Shown piece after piece: positions 1-10,854 of a stretch of DNA of 64,000 nt. The first letter of the stretch is position 1. Every line of letters begins with the position of its first letter. The notes below the pieces were generated by a model, which was given only the letters and a program-made list of their open reading frames with translations, was not told the DNA's origin and did no database searches. Source of the stretch: Cherax quadricarinatus (Eukaryota > Arthropoda > Malacostraca > Decapoda > Parastacidae); contig NC_091325.1 of assembly GCF_038502225.1 (NCBI RefSeq), positions 30,442,381-30,506,380 of the forward strand, written 5' to 3'. The position numbers and the translations under genes are program-made.

Positions 1-708
1 ACTGTTGTCTTGGTTTCAGATTACTGCTAACCAGAACTCCTAAATCTTTTTCGCAATCCGTAATATTAAGATCTACATTATTTAGTTTATATGTGGCATG
101 GTTATTGTCCTGTCCAACATTTAGAACTTTGCATTTGTCTATATTAAACTGCATCTGCCACCTCTCCGACCACTGCATCAGTCTACTCAAATCTTCCTGG
201 AGTGCTCTAATGTCCTCGTCAGAATGAATTCGACGGCCTATTTTGGTGTCATCGGCAAACTTGCTGATGTCGCTCTTTATGCCCTCATCTATGTTGTTTA
301 TGTATATTGTGAACAGCAGGGGGCCCAACACTGACCCCTGTGGAACACCGCTCGTGACGCTTTCCCACTCTGATTTCTCCCCATTTATGCAAACTCTCTG
401 CTGCCTATTTGGCAACATGCCTCTATCCAGGAAAAAATTTCTCCTCCTATTCCATGAGCCTTAATTTTCCTCAATAGTCTCTGATGTGGGACCCTGTCAA
501 AAGCCTTACTGAAGTTCATATACACAATATCATATTCATTACCATGATCTACCTCCTCAAATACCTTAGTGAAAAAAGTTAACAAATTCGTAAGGCAGGA
601 AGATTAAGAACGCCACTTTGTAAAACCATGCTGAGACTCGTTGATTAATTTATGCTTTTCAAGGTGGCTACGAACTGCCTCGGCAATTATTGATTCCATA
701 AATTTGTT
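1..708 (-). mobile_element. CR1/Jockey-type LINE, broken reverse-transcriptase fragment
   Basis: Read on the minus strand this is part of a non-LTR reverse transcriptase. From 708 down to about 604 it encodes 'SIIAEAVRSHLEKHKLI', the fingers region. After a frame change, 585-430 carries 'NFSKAFDRVPHQRLL', the motif A region with a catalytic Asp. After another frame change, the stretch below 430 carries 'SGVPQGSVLGPLLFTIY' (motif B) and, near 244-270, 'KFADDTKIG', the catalytic FADD box. Two frameshifts make it a pseudogene. The endonuclease and the start of RT are absent, because at about 708 the coding sequence passes straight into a 15-bp tandem array. The other end leaves the window. RT identity is clear; the clade name is an inference from motif style. 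Confidence 0.85.
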
Positions 709-1448
709 GTTGAGTATCATGTTGTTGAGTATCATGTTGTTGAATATCATGTTGTTGAGTATTATGTTGAGTGTCATGTTGAGTATCATGTTGAGTGTCG
801 TGTTGTTGAGTATCATATTGAGTATCATGATGTTGAGTATCATGTTGTTGAGTATCATGTTGAGTATCATGTTGTTTAGTATCATGTTGTTGAGTATCAT
901 GTTGAGTATCATGATGTTGAGTATCATGTTGTTGAGTATCATGTTGAGTATCATGTTGTTCAGTATCATGTTGTTGAGTATCATGTTGATGTTGTTGAGT
1001 ATCATGTTGTTGAGTATCATGTTGTTGAGTATCATGTTGTTGAGTATCATGTTGTTGAGTATCGTATTGTTGAGTATCATGTTGTTGAGTATTATGTTGC
1101 TGAGTATCATGTTGAGGTTCATGTTGTTGAGTATCATGTTGTTGAGTATCATGTTGTTGAGTATCATGTTGTTGAGTATCATGTTGTTGAGTATCATGTT
1201 GTTGAGTATCATGTTGCTGAGTTTCATGTTGAGTTTCATGTTGTTGAGTATCATGTTGTTGTGTATCATGTTGCTGAGTATCATGTTGAGTTTCATGTTG
1301 TTGAGTATCATGCTGCTGAGCATCATGTTGTTGAGTATCATGTTGTTGAGCATCATGTTGTTGAGTATCATGTTGCTGAGTATCATGTTGTTGAGTATCA
1401 TGTTGTTGAGAATCGTGTTGCTGAGTATCATGTTGAGTTTCATGTTGT
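709..1448. repeat. 15-bp tandem array (TGTTGTTGAGTATCA)
   Basis: About 50 units of TGTTGTTGAGTATCA, mixed with 12-bp units that lack one TTG. Because both unit lengths are multiples of three, several frames stay open for about 270 codons on both strands. The resulting peptides are pure repeats of MILNN or DTQQH type and are almost certainly not genes. The array begins inside LINE sequence and abuts the next array with no spacer. Confidence 0.95.
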
Positions 1449-4247
1449 TCAGTGGCGTGTCCCTCTCTCACACAGTGGCGTGTCCCTCGCTCTCACAAAT
1501 TTGCGAGTCCCTCTCTCACACAGTGGCGTGTCCCTCGCTTTCACACAGTGGCGTGTCCCTCTCTCACACAGTGGCGTGTCCCTCGCTCACACGCTTGGCG
1601 TGTCCCTCGCTCACACACAGTGGTGGGTCCCTCGCTCACACACAGTGGCATGTCCCTCTCTCACACACAGTAGTGTGTCAGTCGCTCACACACAGTGGCG
1701 AGTCTCTCGCTAACACACAGTAGCGTGTCTCTCGCTCACACACAGTGGCGTGTCCCTCGCTCTCACACAGATGCTTGTCTCTTGCTCTCACACAGTGGCG
1801 TATCTCTCGCTCTCACACAGTTGCGTGTCCCTCGCTCACAGTGGCGTGTCCCTCGCTCACACACAGTGCAGTGTCCATGGCTCACACACAGTGGCGTGTC
1901 TCTCGCTCACACAGAGTAGCGTGTCCCTCGCTCACACACAGTGGCGTGTCCCTCGCTCACAGTGGCGTGTCTCTCGTTCACACACAGTGGCGTGTCCCTC
2001 GCTCACACACAGTGGCGTGTCCCTCGCTCACACACAGTGGCGTGTCCCTCGCTCACACACAGTAGTGTGTCTCTCGCTCACACACAGTGGCGTGTCTCTA
2101 GCTCACACACAGTGGAGTGTCCCTCGCTCACACACTCTGGCGTGTCACTAGCTCACACATACAGTTGCGTGTCCCTCGCTCACACGCAGTGGCGTGTCCC
2201 TCGCTCACACACAGTTGTGGGTCCCTCGCTCACACACAGTTGTGGGTCCCTCTCTCACACACAGTAGTGTGTCAGTCGCTCACACACACAGTGGCGTGTC
2301 CCTCGCTCACACAGTGGTGTGTCCCTCTCTCTCACACAGTGGCGTGTCCCTCTCTCACACAGCGGTGTCCCTCGCTCATACTCAGTAGCGTGTCCCTCTC
2401 TCAAAGTGGTGTGTCCCTCTCTCACAAAGTGGTGTGTTCGTCGCTCTCACACAGTGGCGTGTCCCTTGCTCACACACAGTGGCGTGTCCCTCGCGTTCAC
2501 ACAGTGGCGTGTCCCTCGCTCACACACAGTGGCGTGTCCCTCTGTCACACAGTGGAGTGTCCCTCGCTCACACACAGAGGAGTGTCCCTTTCTCACACAG
2601 TGGTGTGTCCCTCGCTCACACACAGCGGCTTGTCCCTCTCTCACACAGTGGTGTGTCCCTCTCTTACACAGTGGTGTGTCACTTGCTCACACAGTGGTGT
2701 GTAACTCGCTCTCACACAGTGGTGTGTCTCTCGCTCACACACAGTGGCGTGTCCCTCGCTCATAGACGTTGGCGTATCCCTCGCCCATGCACTGTGTCGT
2801 GTCCCTCGCTCACACACAGTGGCGTGTCCCTCCTTCACACACAGTGGCGTGTTCCTCGCTCACACACAGTGGCGTGTCCCTCCTTCACACACAGTGGCGT
2901 GTCTCTCGCTCTCGCGCAGTGGCGTGTCCCTCGCTCATACACAGTGGCGTGTCCCTCGCTCACCCACAGAGGCGTGTCCCTCGCTCATGCACAGTGGTGA
3001 GTCCCTCGCTCACATATAGTTGGGTGTCTCTTGCTCACACACAGTGGCGTGTCTCTCGCTCACACAGAGTGGAGTGTTTTTCGCTCTCACACAGTGGCGT
3101 GTCCCTAGCTCACAGTGGCGTGTCCCTTACTCATGCACAGTGGAGTGACCCTTGCTCACACACAGTGGCGTGTCCCTCGCTCACCCACAGAGGCGTGTCC
3201 CTCGCTCATACACAGTGATGAGTCCCTCGCTCACACATAGTTGCGTATCTCTTGCTCATACATAGTGGCGTGTCTCTCGCTCACCCACAGAGGCGTGTCC
3301 CTCGCTCATACACAGTGGTGTGCCCCTCGCTCACACACAGTGGCGTGTCTCTTGCTCACACACAGTTTCGTGTTCCTCACTCACACAGAGTGGCGTGTCC
3401 CTCGCTCTCACACAGTGGCGTGTCCCTCGCTCAAACAGTGGCGTGTCCCTCGCTCACACACAGTGGCGTGTCCCTCGCTCACACACAGTGGCGTGTCCCT
3501 CGCTCACACAGTGGCGTGTCCCTCGCTCACACACAGTGGCGTGTCCCTCGCTCACACACAGTGGCGTGTCCCTCGCTCACACACAGTGGCGTGTCCCTGG
3601 CTCATACACAGTGGCGTGTCCCTGGCTCACGCACAGTGGCGTGTCCCTCGCTGACGCACAGTGGCGTGTCCCTCGCTCTCACACAGTGGCGTGTCTCTCG
3701 CTCATACACAGTGGCGTGTCCATCGCTCACACACAGTGGCGTGTCCCTCGCTCTCACACAGTGGCGTGTCTCTCTCTCTTTCACAGTGGTGTGTCCATTG
3801 CTCACGCACAGTGGCATGTCCCTCGCTCGCACACTGTGGTGTGTCCCTAGCTCACACACAGTGGCGTGTCCCCAGCTCACACTCAGTGGCGTGTCCCTCG
3901 CTCACACAGAGTGGCCTGTCCCTCGCTCACACTCAGTGGCGTGTCCCTCCCTCATTCACAGTGGCGAGTCCCTCGCTCACTCACAGTGGCGTGTCACTCG
4001 CTCACACACAGTGGCGTGTCTCTCGCTCTCACACAGTGGCGTGTCCCTGGCTCACACTCACTGGTGTGTCCCTCACTCACACATAGTGGCGTGTCTCTCG
4101 CTTTCACACAGTGGTGTGTCTATTGCTCACACACAGTGGCGTGTCCCTTTCTCACACAGTTGTGTGCCCCTCGCTCACACACAGTGGCGTGTCCCTTTCT
4201 CACACAGTGGTGTGTCCCTCGCTCACACACAGTGGCGTGTCCCTGTC
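1449..4247. repeat. 25-bp satellite array, block 1 (GTGGCGTGTCCCTCGCTC + CACACACA)
   Basis: Roughly 115 units built on GTGGCGTGTCCCTCGCTC followed by a short CA run. The unit is mostly 25 bp, with 23-bp versions where the CA run is shorter. Point variants such as GTGGTGTGTCCC and CTTTCTC are scattered through it. Long overlapping open frames occur in all plus frames only because the unit contains no stop. A second block in the same orientation lies at 9029-10112. Confidence 0.95.
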
Positions 4248-5220
4248 TGTTGCAACCCCTGAATGGGTCACAATGTATACGATGTATGTTATGTATATGT
4301 ATATAATGTATATTACCTTTTCATATAATTTTATATTGCTTATATTTGCGATTATAGCTAAATCGTAAATATATTGCTTTATATTATTATTTGACTTAGT
4401 TACTTTTGTTAGGTAGGATGTAACATATTATGTGCTCATAGTTCAAGTCTTGATTGTCTAACTACTGTAATTATCGCTCATTGCTCGTTTCCCTGCCGGC
4501 TTCTCTGTTGCTGAGCAGCAACTGTCCACTGAGCTATCACGTGATCAAGGGGGGGTGATCACACCTCGCCTGAAGTATTCAGTCTGGTCTAGACTCGCTT
4601 GGTGGTTGGACATATTCCAGACAAGAAGTGCCTAAATCTCCCTTATTGGCCCTTGTTGGAAGATCGTCTCTGTCTCATTATTGTTGTAGGTTCTGGAGAT
4701 TGTTCACAGAACATTGTATAGACTTAGTGATTTTCGAGGTTGTACTGAGGTTGTAAGTCTCTTAGACACTCTTAGCAACTCAGGTCCTGAGCTGTAGCTT
4801 CTGACCTAACTTGTACTGGTATCTGTGTACTGTCACAGTCGGGGATTTTCTTATGCTGAACTTAGATTCAGTATTATGGGAGTTTTGTGACTTTTGTGGA
4901 GGATCTGCTGATGGTCCCTACTTAGTGTCGTTATATTATCTCCTTGTTCCTGATTCTGTGTTGCAGTTGCTTGTTACATTGCAATTGGACTTAGCATTCT
5001 TTTTATTGTTCAAGCAGACTGTTCTGATTGCCAGTTGGTCAAGAAGTTAATGTGAGGACTTTGCCAGTAACTTGTTTAAGTCTAGTCGAGCCGTGAAACA
5101 TAATGAACTACTTAGAGCACTTACACACATACACACACTTATTTGTAATATTACTTGTTAATGTACCAGACGGTACTTAAGACTTATAAATATGATATGT
5201 GCTTACAGCACAATAATACT
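4248..5220. other. Non-coding stretch; diverged dispersed repeat (copy X1)
   Basis: No convincing gene. The first 150 bases are AT-rich. From about 4690 to 5000 the sequence resembles the DNA that flanks the BEL/Pao insertion: AGTCGGGGATTTTC near 4837 and TGCTGAACTTAGATTCAG near 4853 match AGTCGGGGCTTAG at 15249 and TGCTGAAACTCAGATTCAG at 23503. It is therefore probably one copy of an old interspersed element, possibly a solo LTR. The family is unknown. The short open frame at 4811-5050 shows no recognisable domain. Confidence 0.45.
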
Positions 5221-8200
5221 GTACACCACCCAGGGAAGTACTACCGTCCTGCCAGATGACTGTGAAACAAAAACCTGTAACTGTTTTGCATGATGGTAGG
5301 ATTGCTGGTTTCTTTTTCTGTCTCATAAACACGCTAGATAACAGGGATATTTTGCTACTCCTACTTACACTTTGGTCACACTTCACAGACACGCACATGC
5401 ATATATATATATACATACATCTAGGTTTTTCTCCCTTTTTCTAAATAGCTCTTGTCCTTTTTATTTCTTCTATTGTCCATGGGGAAGTGGAAAAGAATCT
5501 TTCCTCCGTAAGCCATGCGTGTCGTATGAGGCGACTAAAATGCCGGGAGCAATGGGCTAGTAACCCCTTCTCCTGTATACATTTACTAAAAAAGAGAAGA
5601 AGAAAAACTTTATAAAACTGGGTTGCTTAAATGTGCGTGGATGTAGTGTGGATGACAAGAAACAGATGATTGCTGATGTTATGAATGAAAAGAAGTTGGA
5701 TGTCCTGGCTCTAAGCGAAACAAAGCTGAAGGGGGTAGGAGAGTTTCAGTGGGGGGAAATAAATGGGATTAAATCTGGAGTATCTGAGAGAGTTAGAGCA
5801 AAGGAAGGGGTAGCAGTAATGTTAAATGATCAGTTATGGAAGGAGAAAAGAGAATATGAATGTGTAAATTCAAGAATTATGTGGATTAAAGTAAAGGTTG
5901 GATGCGAGAAGTGGGTCATAATAAGCGTGTATGCACCTGGAGAAGAGAGGAATGCAGAGGAGAGAGAGAGATTTTGGGAGATGTTAAGTGAATGTATAGG
6001 AGCCTTTGAACCAAGTGAGAGAGTAATTGTGGTAGGGGACCTGAATGCTAAAGTAGGAGAAACTTTTAGAGAGGGTGTGGTAGGTAAGTTTGGGGTGCCA
6101 GGTGTAAATGATAATGGGAGCCCTTTGATTGAACTTTGTGTAGAAAGGGGTTTAGTTATAGGTAATACATATTTTAAGAAAAAGAGGATAAATAAGTATA
6201 CAAGATATGATGTAGGGCGAAATGACAGTAGTTTGTTGGATTATGTATTGGTAGATAAAAGACTGCTGAGTAGACTTCAGGATGTACATGTTTATAGAGG
6301 GGCCACAGATATATCAGATCACTTTCTAGTTGTAGCTACACTGAGAGTAAAAGGTAGATGGGATACAAGGAGAATAGAAGCATCAGGGAAGAGAGAGGTG
6401 AAGGTTTATAAACTAAAAGAGGAGGCAGTTAGGGTAAGATATAAACAGCTATTGGAGGATAGATGGGCAAATGTGAGCATAGGCAATGGGGTCGAAGAGG
6501 TATGGGGTAGGATTAAAAATGTAGTGTTAGAGTGTTCAGCAGAAGTTTGTGGTTACAGGAAAGTGGGTGCAGGAGGGAAGAGGAGCGATTGGTGGAATGA
6601 TGATGTAAAGAGAGTAGTAAGGGAGAAAAAGTTAGCATATGAGAAGTTTTTACAAAGTAGAAGTGATGCAAGGAGGGAAGAGTATATGGAGAAAAAGAGA
6701 GAGGTTAAGAGAGTGGTGAAGCAATGTAAAAAGAGAGCAAATGAGAGAGTGGGTGAGATGTTATCAACAAATTTTGTTGAAAATAAGAAAAAGTTTTGGA
6801 GTGAGATTAACAAGTTAAGAAAGCCTAGAGAACAAATGGATTTGTCAGTTAAAAATAGGAGAGGAGAGTTATTAAATGGAGAGTTAGAGGTATTGGGAAG
6901 ATGGAGGGAATATTTTGAAGAATTGTTAAATGTTGATGAAGATAGGGAAGCTGTGATTTCGTGTATAGGGCAAGGAGGAATAACATCTTGTAGGAGTGAG
7001 GAAGAGCCAGTTGTGAGTGTGGGGGAAGTTCGTGAGGCAGTAGGCAAAATGAAAGGGGGTAAGGCAGCCGGGATTGATGGGATAAAGATAGAAATGTTAA
7101 AAGCAGGTGGGGATATAGTTTTGGAGTGGTTGGTGCAATTATTTAATAAATGTATGGAAGAGGGTAAGGTACCTAGGGATTGGCAGAGAGCATGCATAGT
7201 TCCTTTGTATAAAGGCAAAGGGGATAAAAGAGAGTGCAAAAATTATAGGGGGATAAGTCTGTTGAGTGTACCTGGTAAAGTGTATGGTAGAGTTATAATT
7301 GAAAGAATTAAGAGTAAGACGGAGAATAGGATAGCAGATGAACAAGGAGGCTTTAGGAAAGGTAGGGGGTGTGTGGACCAGGTGTTTACAGTGAAACATA
7401 TAAGTGAACAGTATTTAGATAAGGCTAAAGAGGTCTTTGTGGCATTTATGGATTTGGAAAAGGCGTATGACAGGGTGGATAGGGGGGCAATGTGGCAGAT
7501 GTTGCAAGTGTATGGTGTAGGAGGTAGGTTACTGAAAGCAGTGAAGAGTTTTTACGAGGATAGTGAGGCTCAAGTTAGAGTATGTAGGAAAGAGGGAAAT
7601 TTTTTCCCTGTAAAAGTAGGCCTTAGACAAGGATGTGTGATGTCACCGTGGTTGTTTAATATATTTATAGATGGGGTTGTAAGAGAAGTAAATGCGAGGG
7701 TCTTGGCAAGAGGCGTGGAGTTAAAAGATAAAGAATCACACACAAAGTGGGAGTTGTCACAGCTGCTCTTTGCTGATGACACTGTGCTCTTGGGAGATTC
7801 TGAAGAGAAGTTGCAGAGATTGGTGGATGAATTTGGTAGGGTGTGCAAAAGAAGAAAATTAAAGGTGAATACAGGAAAGAGTAAGGTTATGAGGATAACA
7901 AAAAGATTAGGTGATGAAAGATTGAATATCAGATTGGAGGGAGAGAGTATGGAGGAGGTGAACGTATTCAGATATTTGGGAGTGGACGTGTCAGTGGATG
8001 GGTCTATGAAAGATGAGGTGAATCATAGAATTGATGAGGGAAAAAGAGTGAGTGGTGCACTTAGGAGTCTGTGGAGACAAAGAACTTTGTCCTTGGAGGC
8101 AAAGAGGGGAATGTATGAGAGTATAGTTTTACCAACGCTCTTATATGGGTGTGAAGCGTGGGTGATGAATGTTGCAGCGAGGAGAAGGCTGGAGGCAGTG

Positions 8201-8795
8201 GAGATGTCATGTCTGAGGGCAATGTGTGGTGTGAATATAATGCAGAGAATTCGTAGTTTGGAAGTTAGGAGGAGGTGCGGGATTACCAAAACTGTTGTCC
8301 AGAGGGCTGAGGAAGGGTTGTTGAGGTGGTTCGGACATGTAGAGAGAATGGAGCGAAACAGAATGACTTCAAGAGTGTATCAGTCTGTAGTGGAAGGAAG
8401 GCGGGGTAGGGGTCGGCCTAGGAAAGGTTGGAGGGAGGGGGTAAAGGAGGTTTTGTGTGCGAGGGGCTTGGACTTCCAGGAGGCATGCATGAGCGTGTTT
8501 GATAGGAGTGAATGGAGACAAATGGTTTTTAATACTTGACGTGCTGTTGGAGTGTGAGCAAAGTAACATTTATGAAGGGATTCAGGGAAACCGGCAGGCC
8601 GGACTTGAGTCCTGGAGATGGGAAGTACAGTGCCTGCACTCTGAAGGAGGGGTGTTAATGTTGCAGTTTAAAAACTGTAGTGTAAAGCACCCTTCTGGCA
8701 AGACAGTGATGGAGTGAATGATGGTGAAAGTTTTTCTTTTTCGGGCCACCCTGCCTTGGTGGGAATCGGCCAGTGTGATAATAAAAAAATAAAAA
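5221..8795 (+). mobile_element. RTE-type LINE, near-complete copy 1
   Basis: A non-LTR element with a 5' leader (about 5221-5563), a single long coding frame (to 8539) and a 3' untranslated region ending in the stretch GGGCCACCCTGCCTTGGTGG near 8742-8761, then A-rich ATAATAAAAAAATAAAAAT. The leader starts with ACCACCCAGGGAAGTACTACC, which is shared with copy 2 at 35562; this sets the probable 5' boundary. Length is about 3.5 kb. I could not identify a target-site duplication. The element lies between the two blocks of the 25-bp satellite. Confidence 0.85.
5564..8539 (+). CDS. RTE LINE polyprotein: endonuclease plus reverse transcriptase
   Basis: This is the retrotransposition protein of an RTE-type element. 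It nicks target DNA with an AP-like endonuclease and copies its own RNA at the nick. The endonuclease begins at 'KLGCLNVRGCS' (about 5615), followed by 'ALSETKLKG' (about 5710), 'VVGDLNAKVG' (6030s) and 'SDHFLVVAT' (6314). The RT carries 'AAGIDGIKIEMLK', 'CKNYRGISLLS', 'FMDLEKAYDRVD' (motif A), 'GLRQGCVMSPWLFN' (motif B) and 'LLFADDTVLLG' (7763-7795, catalytic Asp pair). The C-terminus contains the basic 'GRRGRGRPRKGW' (near 8400). The frame is open from 5564 to 8539 with no stop. Its first ATG is at 5666, after the catalytic Asn of 'CLNVRG', so the true start is probably non-AUG or the upstream ATG has been lost. The protein is about 970-990 residues, normal for RTE. All motif residues look intact, so a competent protein is possible. 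Confidence 0.9.
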   Translation, partial: PLLLYTFTKKEKKKNFIKLGCLNVRGCSVDDKKQMIADVMNEKKLDVLALSETKLKGVGEFQWGEINGIKSGVSERVRAKEGVAVMLNDQLWKEKREYECVNSRIMWIKVKVGCEKWVIISVYAPGEERNAEERERFWEMLSECIGAFEPSERVIVVGDLNAKVGETFREGVVGKFGVPGVNDNGSPLIELCVERGLVIGNTYFKKKRINKYTRYDVGRNDSSLLDYVLVDKRLLSRLQDVHVYRGATDISDHFLVVATLRVKGRWDTRRIEASGKREVKVYKLKEEAVRVRYKQLLEDRWANVSIGNGVEEVWGRIKNVVLECSAEVCGYRKVGAGGKRSDWWNDDVKRVVREKKLAYEKFLQSRSDARREEYMEKKREVKRVVKQCKKRANERVGEMLSTNFVENKKKFWSEINKLRKPREQMDLSVKNRRGELLNGELEVLGRWREYFEELLNVDEDREAVISCIGQGGITSCRSEEEPVVSVGEVREAVGKMKGGKAAGIDGIKIEMLKAGGDIVLEWLVQLFNKCMEEGKVPRDWQRACIVPLYKGKGDKRECKNYRGISLLSVPGKVYGRVIIERIKSKTENRIADEQGGFRKGRGCVDQVFTVKHISEQYLDKAKEVFVAFMDLEKAYDRVDRGAMWQMLQVYGVGGRLLKAVKSFYEDSEAQVRVCRKEGNFFPVKVGLRQGCVMSPWLFNIFIDGVVREVNARVLARGVELKDKESHTKWELSQLLFADDTVLLGDSEEKLQRLVDEFGRVCKRRKLKVNTGKSKVMRITKRLGDERLNIRLEGESMEEVNVFRYLGVDVSVDGSMKDEVNHRIDEGKRVSGALRSLWRQRTLSLEAKRGMYESIVLPTLLYGCEAWVMNVAARRRLEAVEMSCLRAMCGVNIMQRIRSLEVRRRCGITKTVVQRAEEGLLRWFGHVERMERNRMTSRVYQSVVEGRRGRGRPRKGWREGVKEVLCARGLDFQEACMSVFDRSEWRQMVFNT

Positions 8796-9028
8796 TACGC
8801 CTAGACAACTTAATTAATAAATTTATTAAATTTTAATTTCTCTAGTTAGTAGCCTACCAGTTGCAATCCTGAAGCACTAATAATTCTTATTGAATTCTAA
8901 TGGATAATTGGACAAGGATACTGACTACTTGTTACAAAAACCCAGTAACAGGCTGGATGCTAGAAGGGCAGTCCTTTCTAGTATTCACTGGAGATCACTA
9001 AGCTTTTTAGAAATCGCGTTTTTTGTAA
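8796..9028. other. AT-rich spacer, no gene seen
   Basis: Short unique-looking, AT-rich sequence between the RTE tail and the second satellite block. I see no coding or RNA feature. Confidence 0.6.
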
Positions 9029-10112
9029 CACTTTCTCACACACAGTGGCATGTCCCTTTCTCACACAGTGGTGAGTCCCTCGCTCACACACAGTGGTATG
9101 CCCCTCGCTCACACACAGTGTCATGTCCCTTTCTCACACAGTGGTGAGTCCCTCGCTCACACACAGTGGTATGCCCCTCGCTCACACACAGTGGCGTGTC
9201 CCTTTCTCACACAGTGGTGAGTCCCTAGCTCACACACAGTGGCATGCCTCTCGTTCACACACAGTGGCATGTCCCTTTCTCACACACAGTGGCGTGTCCC
9301 TTTCTCACACACAGTGGCGTGTCCCTTTCTCACACACAGTGGCGTGTCCCTTTCTCACACACAGTGGCGTGTCCCTTTCTCACACACAGTGGCGTGTCCC
9401 TTTCTCACACACAGTGGCGTGTCCCTTTCTCACACACAGTGTTGTGTCCCTATCTCACACACAGTGGCCTGTCTCTTTCTCACAAAATGGTGTGTCCCTC
9501 GCTCACACACAGTGGCGGGTCCCTCGCTCTCACAGTTTTGTGTCCCTCGCTCACACACAGTGGCGTGTCCCTCGCTCACACACAGTGGCGTGTCCCTTTC
9601 TCACACAGTTGCGTGTCCCTCTCTCACACAGTGGCGTGTCCCTCTCACACACAGTGGCGTGTTCCTCGCTCACACACAGTGGCGTGTCCCTCTCTCACAC
9701 AGTGGTGTGTCCCTCGCTCACACGCTCACACAGTGGCGTGTCCCTCGCTCACACAGTGGCGTGTCCCTCGCTCACACAGTGGCGTGTCCCTCGCTCACAC
9801 ACAGTGGCGTGTCCCTCGCTCATACACAGTGGCGTGTCCCTCGCTCACACACAGAGGCGTGTCCCTCGCTCACACACAGTGGCGTGTCCCTCCCTCACAG
9901 TGGCGTGTCCCTCGCTCATACACATTATAGTGTCGCTTGCTCACACACAGTGGCGTGTCCCTCGCTCATACACAGTAGTGTGTCCCTCGCTCACACACAG
10001 TAGCGTGTCCCTCACACACACAGTAGCGTGTCCCTCGCTCACACACAGTAGCGTGTCCCTCGCTCACACACAGTAGCGTGTCCCTCGCTCACACACAGTA
10101 GCGTGTCCCTCG
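9029..10112. repeat. 25-bp satellite array, block 2
   Basis: About 45 units of the same GTGGCGTGTCCCTCGCTC-based repeat as 1449-4247, in the same orientation. The left half is dominated by a homogeneous CCCTTTCTCACACACA subtype (9270-9440) and the right half by CCCTCGCTCACACACA, with a GTAGCG subtype at the end (9980-10112). The open frames here are repeat artefacts. Confidence 0.95.
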
Positions 10113-10261
10113 CGTCGTTCACTCCATCAAGGTCTATAGAATCATTTTCATACTGTTCGTGGTCGCAAACGAATCCAGAAACGAGTTTTTCTCCCGTTTG
10201 TAACCACATCATTTTCACGAATGGCAATATTCTCATGTTCGTAACTGTATATCAGTTTAGA
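10113..10261. other. Short unassigned stretch
   Basis: About 150 bases of non-repetitive sequence between the satellite and the SINE. No feature was recognised. Confidence 0.5.
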
Positions 10262-10738
<477 letters not shown>

Positions 10739-10854
10739 CATCCCGTCCGTTAACATACATGAATGAAAAAGCGCACGTCTCTCCCGCCCTGAACCTTTGC
10801 ACTTCTGGAATCTCACTTTTTCCTCCACATTTCCACATTCAAATCCACTCTGGA

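Noticed and set aside
604..4306. Many long open frames (up to 360 codons) encoding MILNN, DTQQH or CPSLTHSGVSLAHT-type repeats
   Set aside because: They are translations of the 15-bp and 25-bp arrays in all frames. Stop-free units give open frames automatically, and there is no non-repeat coding sequence.
6553..8569. Minus-strand frames across the RTE element, up to 228 codons
   Set aside because: Shadows of a purine-rich sense strand. They are rich in Ser, Leu, Pro and Phe and match no domain.
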